A DNA stretch of 64,000 nt from positions 682,001 to 746,000 of the forward strand of contig OZ025828.1 in NCBI GenBank assembly GCA_964019425.1. The letters are read 5' to 3'. Position 1 is the first letter of the stretch. The number at the start of each line of letters is the position of its first letter. The position numbers and the translations under genes are program-made. This DNA comes from Flectonema sp. DT1601 (taxonomy: Eukaryota > Euglenozoa > Diplonemea > Diplonemida > Diplonemidae). This document shows positions 1 to 10,964 of the stretch, in pieces. Under the pieces are notes generated by a model that worked only from the letters and a program-made list of their open reading frames with translations, was not told the DNA's origin and made no database searches.

Positions 1-1125
1 TTATCACCGCTGTAAAGAAATGGGGGATAGTGAAGAAAGGCAAACGCGCATCCTGTTCTGAATGAAATGGTTACGTAGAGTTACGTTTTGTTATGTTGAC
101 ATATTGACCTCAGTAACGTGTCTTTAAAAGGCAACTTGCCAGGTCGTCATCGTCTCGATGAGATGAATCAATTAATTTAAAAAAAAAAAAAAAGAAAAAA
201 AAAAAAAAAAAGCAGTTATGTTTTGTTATTTATGGTTCTCACGCAGACAGAGGCCTCGGCGAAACGTCTCCCGGGTTGTTGGGGTACCTAACTCGCTTTT
301 TAAGTCGAGTATGGCAATTATGCTAAATGGATTTTTAGTTCAATATTCTCTCTTTGAGGCCGATTAAGGATAATTAAATAAACTAAACTGGTTAGCGAAG
401 TGTTCTCTGAATAAGTTAGGCTTCAATAATTTTCCAGGGACGACTGCTTGGTTACTCAGCGCGATGTGACTGCAGGGTCTCTGTCTCCACTCCTTCACTT
501 ATTTCCCAACCCCATATTGGTTTGTGTTTGTTACGTTTTTTATAATGCGCTGCTTGGAAGCATGGAAAAAGCAACCGGAGTGCATTTTCCGTTTTTTTAT
601 TTTTTTTTTTTTCCCTCCTTTTTTTTTTTTCCATTTGAATAATAAGAAACTAGTGGAAACACAACCGGAACACAATTAAGAAAAGAAAAAAAAAAAAGAA
701 ACAAAAATGCAGAAGAAAAAAAAAACCGACAAAAAAATAACGAAAAAAAAAAAAGAAAACAGCAGGCTGTCTTGGGTAGTATTTAAGAGTTCCGTTATAT
801 AAATGTTTCCGAATACCTTCCCTCGCGAATTTTTAGAATTCTTGAAGAGCTTGGCTCGATATCTGAGTTTCCTGTTACGCAAGTACATGGCTTGGGTTTC
901 TTTTTGTTTATGAATTCTTAAAAAACCTGCATAGTCAGCAAGGGAGGGGGAAAAAGAAAAAAAAAAAAAAAAAAAGAAAGCAACCGTTTTCACTCCACTA
1001 ACCCTCCTTCTGATTGTTTAATAAGAGAGAAATAATAGGAGTTTTAAAATCAGTTGAAAAAAATTATTTATTTATTTATTTTTTTAAAAATAATTAAACA
1101 GGTCGTCTTTCGCAGTAAAAGATTA
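1..1125. other. Intergenic, no gene seen
   Basis: No convincing coding sequence on either strand. The stretch holds long A/T homopolymers (near 180-210, 600-630, 680-760 and 955-975). Short open frames here are homopolymer-coded and lack any recognisable composition. Its right end carries two AG acceptors (AG at 1100-1101 and 1114-1115) just before the first gene, which may be leader splice sites. Confidence 0.6.
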
Positions 1126-2124
1126 ATGTCTATTGTTCTGTCGGTTACTTTGGTAGGCGGGACAACCATCTCACTGTCTGTTGGCATATTAACAACAGTT
1201 TTAGACGCCAAGACTCAGATTGGCATAGATGAGAACATCAAACCCTCACACTTCAATATAACTTACGAAGGTCTTATTTTAAATGACCAGAAACCAATAT
1301 CGGAATACGGCATCGGTGATGGTGATGAATTGATATTGATACAATCAGATAAGGCTGTGGCTTTAAAAGAATTAGGGACACAAAACCCTACCGTCGATCA
1401 ATTCATATCCGAAATAATCAGCCAAGGAGATAAAGTAACCAACTTTATAAAAGCAGGTATGGACGTCGATGGCATCACATCAAATGGACGAACTCCGCTG
1501 ACTGTCGCAAGTGCCTCTGGTGGTCTTCAATGTGTTAAAATACTACTTGAAAATGGAAGCGATATCGATTTATACGATCTTTCCGAAACAACACCTTTAC
1601 TTCATTCGCTAATAAATGGTCACAGGCACATCACAATGTACCTTCTTGAGAATAATGCTTCACCTTCTTTAGGAAACCAACAACAAGGATCACCCTTAAT
1701 GATCGCTTCTTATAGCGGTGATGATGAGCTTGTTCGACTTCTTATTAAAAAAGGAGTTAACGTGGATCAAGAAAATGTCGATAATTTTACTCCTTTAATG
1801 GCAACTGTTTGGAAGGGATGGTTTGATTTAACAAAACTTTTAATTGATTCTGGAGCGGATGTCAACAAACGTAACAATAAAGGTATCGCTCCACTCAGCT
1901 GGGCATCAGGAGCTGGGAAAACAGACATTGTCAAGTTACTAATAGAAAAGGGAGCAGATGTAAACCTAGGTGATACCACTGGAGTGACTCCCATCATCTG
2001 GGCTGCATCAGAAGGTAGAAGTGACATCATTAGGTTACTCATTGATAAGGGTGCTGATATTGATGCTTATAATACCCAAGGTGTGAATGCACTTTCGCAA
2101 GCAGTACAAAGACAAGATGAATAA
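1126..2124 (+). CDS. Ubiquitin-like domain plus ankyrin-repeat protein
   Basis: A 332-residue protein. Residues about 1-75 have the alternating beta pattern of a ubiquitin-like fold, ending in a GDGDELILI-type last strand. From about residue 100 to the end there are roughly six ankyrin repeats with the usual TPL..A and LL..GADV signatures. The combination suggests an adaptor or scaffold, perhaps linked to ubiquitin signalling, but partner and pathway are unknown. The frame runs upstream to 1054 without an ATG, so I place the start at the ATG at 1126. This lies 10 nt after an AG acceptor (1114-1115), which supports it as the true start. The last repeat stops abruptly (VQRQDE), so the C-terminus has no capping repeat. 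The domain calls are visible in the sequence; the role is not known. Confidence 0.8.
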   Translation: MSIVLSVTLVGGTTISLSVGILTTVLDAKTQIGIDENIKPSHFNITYEGLILNDQKPISEYGIGDGDELILIQSDKAVALKELGTQNPTVDQFISEIISQGDKVTNFIKAGMDVDGITSNGRTPLTVASASGGLQCVKILLENGSDIDLYDLSETTPLLHSLINGHRHITMYLLENNASPSLGNQQQGSPLMIASYSGDDELVRLLIKKGVNVDQENVDNFTPLMATVWKGWFDLTKLLIDSGADVNKRNNKGIAPLSWASGAGKTDIVKLLIEKGADVNLGDTTGVTPIIWAASEGRSDIIRLLIDKGADIDAYNTQGVNALSQAVQRQDE

Positions 2125-2214
2125 AACATGTGAAGGAAGCACTTCTTATGTAAAATTGTCGTGCATGAATTGTAAATATTAATTTCACCCACTTCAGTCA
2201 GGGACAGGGACTCA

Positions 2215-4701
2215 ATGGAGAGAGCGTATGTGCATTCAGCTGCCCCGCCTTTTGGCAATGCGCTCAGTGAAACGCGGGCGAGAAATGCGCGTACAGATAG
2301 AATTGGTCGTTGGAATGATAGCGTAGCAGCTGCTCGAAGGATGTCTGATCACATGGGTGTGTCTGGGTTAGGGAATGCTAGATCACTTCTTCATAAAGAT
2401 GTTCACGCTGATGCTCCTTACAAGGGAAGGTATTTCGTGGAACAACATGTTGCCCAACCACCTACTGGACACCAGCGTACCACTGAAATTATAAAAGAAG
2501 TTGGAATGCAGGATGCTGATATCGATCTTCCAGGACGTCGAAACGTTCGCTTCCTTGACAACGCACCAGAGCACATCGCAACTACCACGGCAGAGCCTCG
2601 CAAAGAAGTGAAATGGAAGTGGAATAGAGTGATCACATTAGAAGTTCAGAATTCTCTCGTTGAAAGAAATCTTCGAAAACGAGATGCGATTTTAGCTATC
2701 GTTTCGTTCCTTGGCGTAGGAACCATGGTGTTCTCTTCAATTATTACTTGGTACACGAATCCAGCGAGGGAATCAGGTATGACAATAATCTGATTTACAT
2801 TAATCTACTCTTTCCCTACTAAAAACAAAAACATCGGTGAATCCAAAAAAAAAAAAAAAAAAAAAAAAATAGGTTTAGACGGTGTGGCTGCACCAGAATA
2901 CAAAGATTTAGATCCCTCTGAGACCGGTGAGCAAATCTGTAACATTTTAAATTATATAACAAGTGGAACGACTGTTGTCTGTTTTTATTTAATATCAAGG
3001 TACTACCAAGCTCTTCATGAAAAGAAGTGTAGTGAATGGTCCAGACAGATGGCTACATGGCAAAGACTACCAACAAAAAAAGAACTCCAAGGATGCTACA
3101 GCTTCTGGAGATCGTCACTGGGTTGGTATTGGTCTGTTGAGATGTTTATTCATTTGGTACATCCTATGCCTTTCATGGATGGAACTAGCAAATACATAAC
3201 AATCAGACAAAAGACTATATATTCATACTTACAGTTATGGATGTTGGCTAGGTGTTATCTTATATTTAGGGTAATGCACACATCACATCCGGCATATCGA
3301 AAACGTTTTGAAATTTTATACAACAACGAACAATTATCAATGATGAATTTCAAAGTAACTTGGTGGATGACAATGAAACTATATTTGTATCAAAACACCA
3401 GAATGTCAATGTTGTGTATGACTATATTTTTGTTTGTATTTTTCGGATTCGCGTTGTTCATTTTAGAACGTGTGGAGCAGCCTTTGCAATTTGGAGAAAT
3501 GGAAATAACACTATTCTACTGCTTCACTACATCAGTCACCATAGGATACGGTCGAGTGACAACAATTGCTAAAGCAGGTAGAGCAGTAACTTTCCTTCTC
3601 GGTTGCTATGGTCAAATAGTTCTAACAATCTTCACGGGAGTCATTACTAACACGATGGAACCCTCACGTGAAGAAGAATTAATTCGTAATTACGTTGCTT
3701 CAACTGAAGCAGAACACCACTATCGAATAGCAGCTGCCCTGCTAATTCAATCGGCCTGGAAATCATCACAAACATATAAAGTACTTCGTGGGACAGTCTC
3801 TCACAGTGAGAGTCAGAGGTTTCTATCAATGAGGGCTGCGGCTAAACTAAGAAAGAATGTTCGACAAGAGGGGAATGACTATGTGGAGATGCAAAATTTT
3901 GAATTCGGTGGAAGAACAGCAGCAATTTTAAGAGGTGATGAGGTTGAGTCTGTCAGCTTAGCGGGTTCAAGCAGCAGTCCTCGTAGATCTGTGAGAGACG
4001 GTTCTTCTATCGGTCGATCCGAAGGAACATCAAAAAGAGAGGGTCAACAAGCAGAGCATCAAGCCCTTCTTGATAAAGCACAAACTTTTGGAAGTACTCC
4101 TCAAAAGTCAACTGGTAGCGGACTTATTACTTTTGATATGTTCCGACCTAACAATAGAAAAGTAAATAATGCGAACCTGAGTCAAATTGGAAAATCAAGT
4201 GAACGTTCTACGAGGTATCAACAGGATATGCACACGGTGGGAAGATTAAAAGATAGGAAATTAAAAAAGTTTGACACAAACTGGATTGCAAACCAAAAAA
4301 GAGGTCTTCTCGGTGACATGGTTCTCAGAGGTACTACCCGAGAGGAACTCTCAACCGAGGAATACCCAACGTATATAAGAAGAAGGCAACAAGCTAACAG
4401 AAGGTGCGCTCCATTATACGCACCTGCTCATAAATCTAACTTTTTATTCGAATCTTTGAAGAGATTCAGAACTCGTAGAAGAGAACTCGCAAGGACTAAA
4501 ATTGAATTAAAGGACATGGCCTTAGAAGGCAACTTAAAGAGCGTTGGTTCACTTATTGTAAAGCTTGATGATCACTACAAAGAACATGTCGAAGACAGGG
4601 AGTTAATGAGCGACATGATTCTGACTCAATTAAGAGAGGTTAGAACTCAGATTGAAAATAAATTCGGAAATCCCCAACAACAACAACCACCTCGCAGATA
4701 A
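2215..4701 (+). CDS. SK-like (small-conductance, calmodulin-binding type) potassium channel, two exons
   Basis: Modelled as join(2215..2776, 2873..4701), 796 residues. The 96-nt intron has a GTATGA donor and ends in a poly(A) run then TAG; the split Gly codon keeps the frame. A roughly 165-residue hydrophilic N-terminus precedes S1 (about 160-182), with further membrane segments near 215-235 and 310-325. S5 lies near 365-385, the pore helix and filter at about 402-416, and S6 near 420-445. The filter reads TIGYGR (GYG at 412-414). The NYVAST...RIAAALLIQSAWK stretch (about 460-485) aligns with the calmodulin-binding region after S6 in animal SK (KCNN) channels. A long basic/Ser-rich tail ends in a coiled-coil-like segment. 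The expected role is K+ efflux gated by Ca2+-calmodulin at a membrane. Arg replaces the usual Asp after GYG. The start ATG is 17 nt after an AG acceptor at 2196-2197. Confidence 0.85.
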
Positions 4702-4829
4702 ACCGTCCTGACTTCCATTTTTTTTTTTTTATATAATTAACTTGTGTTATTACATCCTCTTTAGTGAGGTATTTAAGGTTTTGATGAGAAAACCCAGACA
4801 CAATAAACTCATTTTGTTATGTTGATATT

Positions 4830-4867
<38 letters not shown>

Positions 4868-5094
4868 TTCAGACTTATTTGGTATGTTCTTACAATTGAT
4901 TTTCTTACATCAGTTCTATTATTTGTCACTTATTACTTTTACACACAACAAGGTTAGAACACAACACACACACACATCACTTATGTTTTAGTAGAGATGA
5001 TCTTTTTGATATACTTTTAACCAATTTTTCAAATTTATTTATATTTAATTACAATATCAAGTTACTACCTTAAGACATGTAAAAGGGTAGTCTA
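4702..5094. other. Intergenic with a 33-nt poly(T) tract
   Basis: Contains an uninterrupted T run at 4834-4866, a short CA-repeat near 4957-4975 and an AATAAA-like motif near 4802-4807. The last could belong to the potassium-channel 3' end. No gene is seen. Confidence 0.6.
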
Positions 5095-7026
5095 ATGAAG
5101 AATTCACTGCGAAATAGTTTGAGTGTTATCAGAGGAAGACATCGATTGCAAAAACGACATTGTAGATACTCATTAAAAGTTGAATTGGGAGGGATTCTCA
5201 CTTTCGGTAAGAAAGTATCGTTTAGTAATTGGGGTACTACCAATCAGGATGTTTTATGGAAGGCGGCGGAAGATTTTTCATCGGCAGGAGACGTTGAAAA
5301 TGTTGGAAAATGTCACGAAATGTTGTTAAAAAATAATTCATTTGAAAAATGTTCAAAAACGATGGGAAAATTAGCAGAACAGCGAATGAGAGCTTTGGTT
5401 AGCAAAGGACTTTATAAGGAAGCGTTAATTATTTTTAATACTCAGTTTGATGGCGTGACTGCCGACGTTACAGAAACAACTATTTTACTGATAATTGACA
5501 TCCTACGAATAACTAAGGCAACAGCTTCCGACTGGGTTGATTTTTTAAAATTAGTTTTCGACATCATTCCTCTCACGAATAAATTATCAGATGCTGTAAT
5601 GAGTTCGATGTGGGACTCTTTTCCTGTTTCTGTTTGGTTATTTTATGTTATAAGGATTCTCTATGGCTTTACTTTTTCAATGGAAACTTGTCAGAGTCTT
5701 TTAATGTCATTGTTCAGGAATCCTGGAGTAGAACAGTTGTTGTTCAAGGTTATGTTCAACCCAATGACACAGAAGAATAGTTTTACAGCCAGAGATGTTG
5801 TTGAAAATATCGAAAAATTATTATCAGAAAATCAATTTGGCTACACAAACTTATCTACTGAGATGCATGGTGGTGATAATGAACGGTCGTGTGATATTTT
5901 TGAGATTGCTGAGCTGCCTCTAATCTCATCAAAGACACCACAAAATGAATTACCTCTCATCAAATATCTCAGTGAGGTTATAACATTGATATCATCACAA
6001 ACAGATCAATTTGATAAAACTCAAATGTCGCTTTGTCTTAATTGCAGGGCTAGCTCTCTAGGAGGACTAGTTAATCGAGTTTTATGTGAAGCTCACTCTT
6101 ATGAAACCCTAGCGGGTGTATCCCACATTGGACTGTACGAGAAATGTGTGGAACAGCTTCGTGATTGGAGAATGAATGAAGACGTTGTTGAGATGTGGGA
6201 TTATTTTATATATTTCTCAAACTTACATAAAAGCAACTATCCTAAATCGGAGTTTCCTTTAAAAATATCAACGGATCTCTGTGTGACATCTTTATTGTGT
6301 GCACACAAAGCAAGGAATGTAGCAGCAGCTACCCGCATGACAAACTCAATATACTACTCTGACATCTCTGTAGACAAACAGTTACTAAATGCGATGTTGT
6401 TAGCAACGAGTTCGACTGATCAATGTCTTCAGATATTTAAATCGTCGTCTAAATCTAGTAAGACTCCAACCACCGATACTATTTATGCTTTATTGTGGCA
6501 TGCTTATGAATATCGACCTAAGGGAGTGGAACAACGGCATTCATTGCCTTTACGAAAAGATAGCAACTTTGTGAATAAAATAGTAACCGACCCGGTTGAT
6601 GTTTTGTCAGTCGATCAATTGAAGAAATGTTTTACTTCAGAAGTTGTAAATAATTACGAAGAGATTAGTGATGAGAAAGGGTCTGAGTTCTACCACACTC
6701 CTAATGAGGGATTGGAAACTGTTAAAAAATCTGATTGTGATGGAGATCCGTTTGTGTTTGTGATGTCTGTTTTGGAATTACATTCACACATCAGTTTAGA
6801 TTTAAAATGTTTTTCAATAATGATAACAAATTATTTGTACCGTTTTCGTATGAGCGAGGCAGTTCAATCTACTGTTGATATGATTATCAAAGCACATCTT
6901 AGACCTTCATTCGAAGACATCGGCATGTGGAGAGAAGCATGTTCCATCTCCGGACTTCGATACTCAGATTTCACAAACTACGTCAACTCTAACATCCCAA
7001 AGCAATTTAGCAACAGACAACTGTAG
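5095..7026 (+). CDS. PPR-like helical-repeat protein, probably mitochondrial
   Basis: A 643-residue protein I do not recognise by name. The first 28 residues contain many Arg/Lys/Ser and no acidic residue, which is typical of a mitochondrial presequence. The rest is mostly alpha-helical. Segments such as the C-terminal MSEAVQSTVDMIIKAHLRPS stretch resemble the paired helices of pentatricopeptide (PPR) repeats. If it is a PPR protein it would bind organellar RNA and act in processing, stability or translation. The repeats are degenerate, so the family call is an inference. A single ATG-led exon is open throughout. An AG acceptor at 5089-5090 lies 4 nt before the ATG. It could also be another all-helical organellar protein. 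Confidence 0.6.
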   Translation: MKNSLRNSLSVIRGRHRLQKRHCRYSLKVELGGILTFGKKVSFSNWGTTNQDVLWKAAEDFSSAGDVENVGKCHEMLLKNNSFEKCSKTMGKLAEQRMRALVSKGLYKEALIIFNTQFDGVTADVTETTILLIIDILRITKATASDWVDFLKLVFDIIPLTNKLSDAVMSSMWDSFPVSVWLFYVIRILYGFTFSMETCQSLLMSLFRNPGVEQLLFKVMFNPMTQKNSFTARDVVENIEKLLSENQFGYTNLSTEMHGGDNERSCDIFEIAELPLISSKTPQNELPLIKYLSEVITLISSQTDQFDKTQMSLCLNCRASSLGGLVNRVLCEAHSYETLAGVSHIGLYEKCVEQLRDWRMNEDVVEMWDYFIYFSNLHKSNYPKSEFPLKISTDLCVTSLLCAHKARNVAAATRMTNSIYYSDISVDKQLLNAMLLATSSTDQCLQIFKSSSKSSKTPTTDTIYALLWHAYEYRPKGVEQRHSLPLRKDSNFVNKIVTDPVDVLSVDQLKKCFTSEVVNNYEEISDEKGSEFYHTPNEGLETVKKSDCDGDPFVFVMSVLELHSHISLDLKCFSIMITNYLYRFRMSEAVQSTVDMIIKAHLRPSFEDIGMWREACSISGLRYSDFTNYVNSNIPKQFSNRQL

Positions 7027-7199
7027 GAACCTTAGCCTTGATACTGCATGTGCTTAGCCACCTGCTTCAACAATTATTGATACGTTCACTTCTTATTAAG
7101 AACTACACATGTCGTTGTGTTATGATAGATGTTATTATTATTATTTATGACGTGGTGGAGTCAGTTGTTTTATTTTCATTCAGAGAAAATCATATTATT

Positions 7200-8456
7200 A
7201 TGTCAGTTGGGAGATGGGTTCCAGTGAATGTCGATAATAGCGCTGCTGTATTAGCTCAGGTAAATGAATTTGTTGAGGGATTTCGTGTGTTGAGCGGGTC
7301 AGTACCTGCAATTGACATGAAGGAAGTTACAGAGAAGCGGATTCAGAAAATGTTAGAAAGTGTAGAGCTTCGAATGGAAGTGATAACTGATTTTATTGAT
7401 GCAAACCCTGGTGCCAGAGTTGGGAAGTTAACAGCAGCAGCTAGAGCTTTACGAACGCTACTTGCTCATGAAGGAATCGGTCCATCTGGACTGGTTCACT
7501 TAAATCATGTTGGGGGTACTCTATCATCACAAAGTGCCGCCTTAGAGAGTAGCGGGTTATCAGTTCAGCATCCAATAAAACAACCGCAGTCTGCCTTAGC
7601 TCATACTAGAGGAGGGCAATTATCTGTTTCTTTTGTACAAGATAATGCTCCGCGTCACCCAGGTCCGGCAACAAATAGTCCCCGAAAAAACTCTTCTGTG
7701 GGTTCTCCAGGGCAACCTTTAGCGCAGTCAATAGTTAATGCTTCTTCTGTTTTTAATGTTTCATTCTCAGAGAATGCTGAACATGCTCCTAGCAGTGGAC
7801 AGAATGATAATTCCGTTGTCGACATGACTCGTGCGGCGGAAGATTCTCGAATTGAATTATACGTTCAGCAACTTAAAACTAGAGAAGAGGCTTTAAAATA
7901 TAAACTCCAATTCTCTACCGAGAGAGAGCACGAGGTTCTTCAAAAGCTAAGACTGATGGAACAAGAAAACTTACGACTGGAGAGAGCGTTAGTTGAGATA
8001 AGCGAGTCCAGAGAGAGAATGAAAGGACTTGTTGAAGAACAGGTCTACACTCAGGCTCTGCACACGAGGTTGATGGGATTACTACATCTTGAAAAAAATA
8101 GAACGAAAAACTTAACAATTGGAAGGGGTGTCATGTTTTGGTGTATTTCGTTCTTATTTATTCTTCATTTACTTCTTACTGTTGGTGAGTTTTATATTCA
8201 TCAATACAACGTACTACGAGACACTGTAACCCGTGTGTTCCCTTACTGGACGGCATTCATATTGGACTGCTGTCTTACTGCACTCACCTTGTCACTTTCT
8301 CACGAATGGAGTTGCTTTGCCGTACATGATATTTGTCACGGAGCTATCTATTGGGTGATTGCCACTGTAGCAAATATCCACGACGATCAACCCACAGTAA
8401 TAAATGACGTTTCTTCTGCTAGATTTAGTCGACAAGACACTGGCACAACTATGTGA
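7200..8456 (+). CDS. Coiled-coil membrane protein, unknown function
   Basis: A 418-residue protein. The frame is open further upstream, but I choose the ATG at 7200. It follows a clear acceptor (TTTTCATTCAG, AG at 7182-7183), and the upstream extension is hydrophobic and low in complexity. Residues 1-100 look helical. Residues about 110-205 are Ser/Pro-rich and probably disordered. Residues about 214-304 form a charged coiled coil rich in Glu, Lys, Leu and Gln. Two to three hydrophobic segments follow (about 307-331, 349-367 and 380-395). The arrangement, a cytosolic coiled coil before C-terminal membrane anchors, is common in tethers and vesicle or ER proteins. No family is recognised. Confidence 0.7.
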   Translation: MSVGRWVPVNVDNSAAVLAQVNEFVEGFRVLSGSVPAIDMKEVTEKRIQKMLESVELRMEVITDFIDANPGARVGKLTAAARALRTLLAHEGIGPSGLVHLNHVGGTLSSQSAALESSGLSVQHPIKQPQSALAHTRGGQLSVSFVQDNAPRHPGPATNSPRKNSSVGSPGQPLAQSIVNASSVFNVSFSENAEHAPSSGQNDNSVVDMTRAAEDSRIELYVQQLKTREEALKYKLQFSTEREHEVLQKLRLMEQENLRLERALVEISESRERMKGLVEEQVYTQALHTRLMGLLHLEKNRTKNLTIGRGVMFWCISFLFILHLLLTVGEFYIHQYNVLRDTVTRVFPYWTAFILDCCLTALTLSLSHEWSCFAVHDICHGAIYWVIATVANIHDDQPTVINDVSSARFSRQDTGTTM

Positions 8457-8747
8457 GCTCTTCATTGTGTTTTATAAGAAAGATTACAAATTTTTGTTAC
8501 GTACGTTCTGAATATTACTTAGATTCTTACCGACTTGTGACTAACTCGTCCCTTTATTAGATGTTAACTTGTCTTAGAATATATTATCAACTTGCTTCAT
8601 AACACAATTATTTAACAGATAAAATGTAGTTTAGTTCACTCAGATGACACGGTCCCATTCAGTTTTGTGAACACGTAGTGATTAATATTGAGTCAGTTTG
8701 TTGATTACTTCATTTATCTTTTGAAAGATTAAACACAACTTCGAACT

Positions 8748-10361
8748 ATGAGTATCCCATCTGTTGAAAAGGGACCTGACTACGAAGAAGAGGTTGTCGC
8801 TGTCGCTGTCAAAGACAGCAGATGGTGCACAACACCGAAGATAATTGGAGGTGTGGTCCTGTTCGTTATTGTTGCTGCTGGGATTTCGATAGGAGTCTGG
8901 CTAGCGGTGGCTAGTGGGGATGACAACGATGATAACTTAAAGAATACTGAAGTACCGAGACAATTCCCACCAGATGATTTCGGAGGCGTCTCCATGACAT
9001 TAGACACAGTAAAGATTGACCTGACCATAAGCACTCAAGATCTCCCTCCAACTCAGTGCCAACCTTGCGTACTTGAGTGCAACTCCACAAGTTGTTCGTG
9101 GTTGTGCACCAACAAGAGATTCTCCACAGATGCTTCCCTCGTTGTTCACACAAGAAAGCCGTTCTATGGACAAGTCAACTGTTTCTGTGGCACTTCATCT
9201 GAGTGGAGGTGTACCAAACCAGGGTTTGTTGATGTTGAGGGAGGTTTGAGTGCGTTCCCTGAATTCCTTAATAGCGGTGGCGGTTGCAGTGTGTTCGATT
9301 GTTTGTACTTCGGATCGGAAGAACTGACTCACAATTGGATGTGTAGAAATCATAGGGGACAAGGCTTCAGACAGAATACGACCTCAGCCAACCAAACAGC
9401 CAATGGTGAATTTCTTAGATTGTTTTCTGTGGGAGCGATGGTGCGATGCAATGAAGCGGTGGCTGGAAGGCCATACACTTTGGAAGGTTCCAGCCTTCGA
9501 TCACCTTTGTCGGCTGAATGCAGTTCTTCCGATGGCTGGGTCTCTTCGATTGCAACAGAAACGAATCCAAACATCTCATCTTCAGCTGTGAAAGCAGCGA
9601 CTTCTCAATGGCTGAATGCGGCACAAGACGAGCATGCATCTGTGGCTTCGTTTTCGAAGTTTTCGATCCAGCTGCTGGCAGTTGCTGCGCCTTCGCACCT
9701 TGTCGAGCTTTCACACAGGGCTGCTTTGCAAGAGATTGAACACGCAAAGTTGTGTTTCAAAGCTGCTGTGATGATCCAAGGGAAGGGGTCTGAGGTGATG
9801 GGGCCGGGTAAGTTCCCTGAACACAGTCTTGAGATTTCTTCTGATCTGAGAGAGGTTGCCAGCAGTACTGCTAAGGAGGGAGCTATCGGTGAGACGAACG
9901 CGGCGATCACGGCCGCTGTTCGGTACAATTTGTTTCAGGAATTGGAATCTCGTGAGATCAGTTCCGAGCTTGCGTCTCACATTTCACGTTCACTGAAGCA
10001 GATTATGATGGAAGAAGCTGAACACGCGGCCCTTGCCTGGCGTACTCTGCAGTGGGCTGATGTGGAAATTGACTTTGAAGCAATCCGCACGCATCCTCAT
10101 GTTTCTGAATCACAAAGTCCTTCCTTTGACAAGTCCAATCCGTTGAAGCATTTCTCCGTGTTGACTGAGGCGGAGAATGCGTACTTGTCGTCTGTGATAT
10201 TCGAAGAAATTACTGTTCCGCTGTCGAAGAGTATCAAATCAAAGAAGAGGGTGGAGATCGATGTGGTGCACTCTGCACTGCTTCAACACGGTGGTGATGC
10301 TGTTCTCTCGACGGTGACCCACCTGGTGAACTCGATCAACAAAGACAGAAGTGATGTGTAA
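8748..10361 (+). CDS. Type II membrane protein with ectodomain ferritin-like di-iron domain, copy 1
   Basis: A 537-residue protein. It has a cytosolic tail (about 1-31, acidic), one membrane helix (about 32-55), an acidic Asp/Asn linker (57-70), a Cys-rich region (about 100-260, 13 Cys, several N-x-S/T sites) and a ferritin-like four-helix domain (about 288-437). Candidate metal ligands follow the E...ExxH...E...ExxH pattern: E295, E329/H332, E382 and E423/H426. From memory, this motif set (EHAS, EIEHA, GET, EAEHA) is that of uncharacterised bacterial ferritin-like proteins, common in myxobacteria; the C-terminal tail also fits that family. The reaction is unknown; iron or oxygen chemistry outside the cytoplasm is possible. 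Copy 1 has its own linker (NLKNTEVPRQFPPDD) and Gly148 where copies 2-5 have Asn. It has only the short shared promoter-proximal block, so it may be the founder copy. Confidence 0.85.
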   Translation: MSIPSVEKGPDYEEEVVAVAVKDSRWCTTPKIIGGVVLFVIVAAGISIGVWLAVASGDDNDDNLKNTEVPRQFPPDDFGGVSMTLDTVKIDLTISTQDLPPTQCQPCVLECNSTSCSWLCTNKRFSTDASLVVHTRKPFYGQVNCFCGTSSEWRCTKPGFVDVEGGLSAFPEFLNSGGGCSVFDCLYFGSEELTHNWMCRNHRGQGFRQNTTSANQTANGEFLRLFSVGAMVRCNEAVAGRPYTLEGSSLRSPLSAECSSSDGWVSSIATETNPNISSSAVKAATSQWLNAAQDEHASVASFSKFSIQLLAVAAPSHLVELSHRAALQEIEHAKLCFKAAVMIQGKGSEVMGPGKFPEHSLEISSDLREVASSTAKEGAIGETNAAITAAVRYNLFQELESREISSELASHISRSLKQIMMEEAEHAALAWRTLQWADVEIDFEAIRTHPHVSESQSPSFDKSNPLKHFSVLTEAENAYLSSVIFEEITVPLSKSIKSKKRVEIDVVHSALLQHGGDAVLSTVTHLVNSINKDRSDV

Positions 10362-10964
10362 GTTTTGAGACTTCTTCACTCTGTTTTCTTTTTACACGAG
10401 TTTTGTTTCTTTTTTTTTTCACTCCGCAAGTGCTTGTTCGTTTTGAGCGAAAGGTTGTCAGCAAGAGCATGTCTTAGCTCTGTGCTACATAGCGGACGTT
10501 ATTACGTTTTAATTTCTTATTTGAGACGAAACTTATACAGTAGTTGGCTTGATGTATTGATGGCTGACTAGTCTCACTAAGTTCCCCTTAGTTTTTTAAT
10601 TTTCTTCATCCTGCTCTAGCTCGTTGACGGTAAGCACATGAGTCTGACTGCTTTTTTCAATAAGAAATAATGAATTCATGTAGTCACTTGTGAATTCAAA
10701 TATTCCTTTCTCAGTCTCCGCTTCTAATTAAGCTTATGGTTTATTTCCCCCCCCCCCATTATATTTAATTATAGTATCAAATTACTCTCTCCGAACCTCA
10801 CGTGATATTAATTTTGTTTTTAATACCTAAATTTGCACCCAACAATCCATTCCGATAATCAAACTGTGCTAACTATACAAATAATATAATTCAGTTTTGG
10901 TATTGATATAAAGTTTTCTCGTTTGCAGCTCTTAATAGCCGAATAGTACGCCTTGCCGTTGCAG

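Noticed and set aside
676-993. Minus-strand frame of 105 codons near the left end
   Set aside because: Most of it is Phe and Lys/Ser coded by homopolymers, and it lies against the direction of all other genes.
9350-9980. Several open frames of 74-110 codons on the minus strand and 62-73 codons in other + frames, repeated in all seven array copies
   Set aside because: They lie wholly inside the ferritin-like coding region. Their conservation follows from the near-identical DNA of the copies, and none has a recognisable domain.
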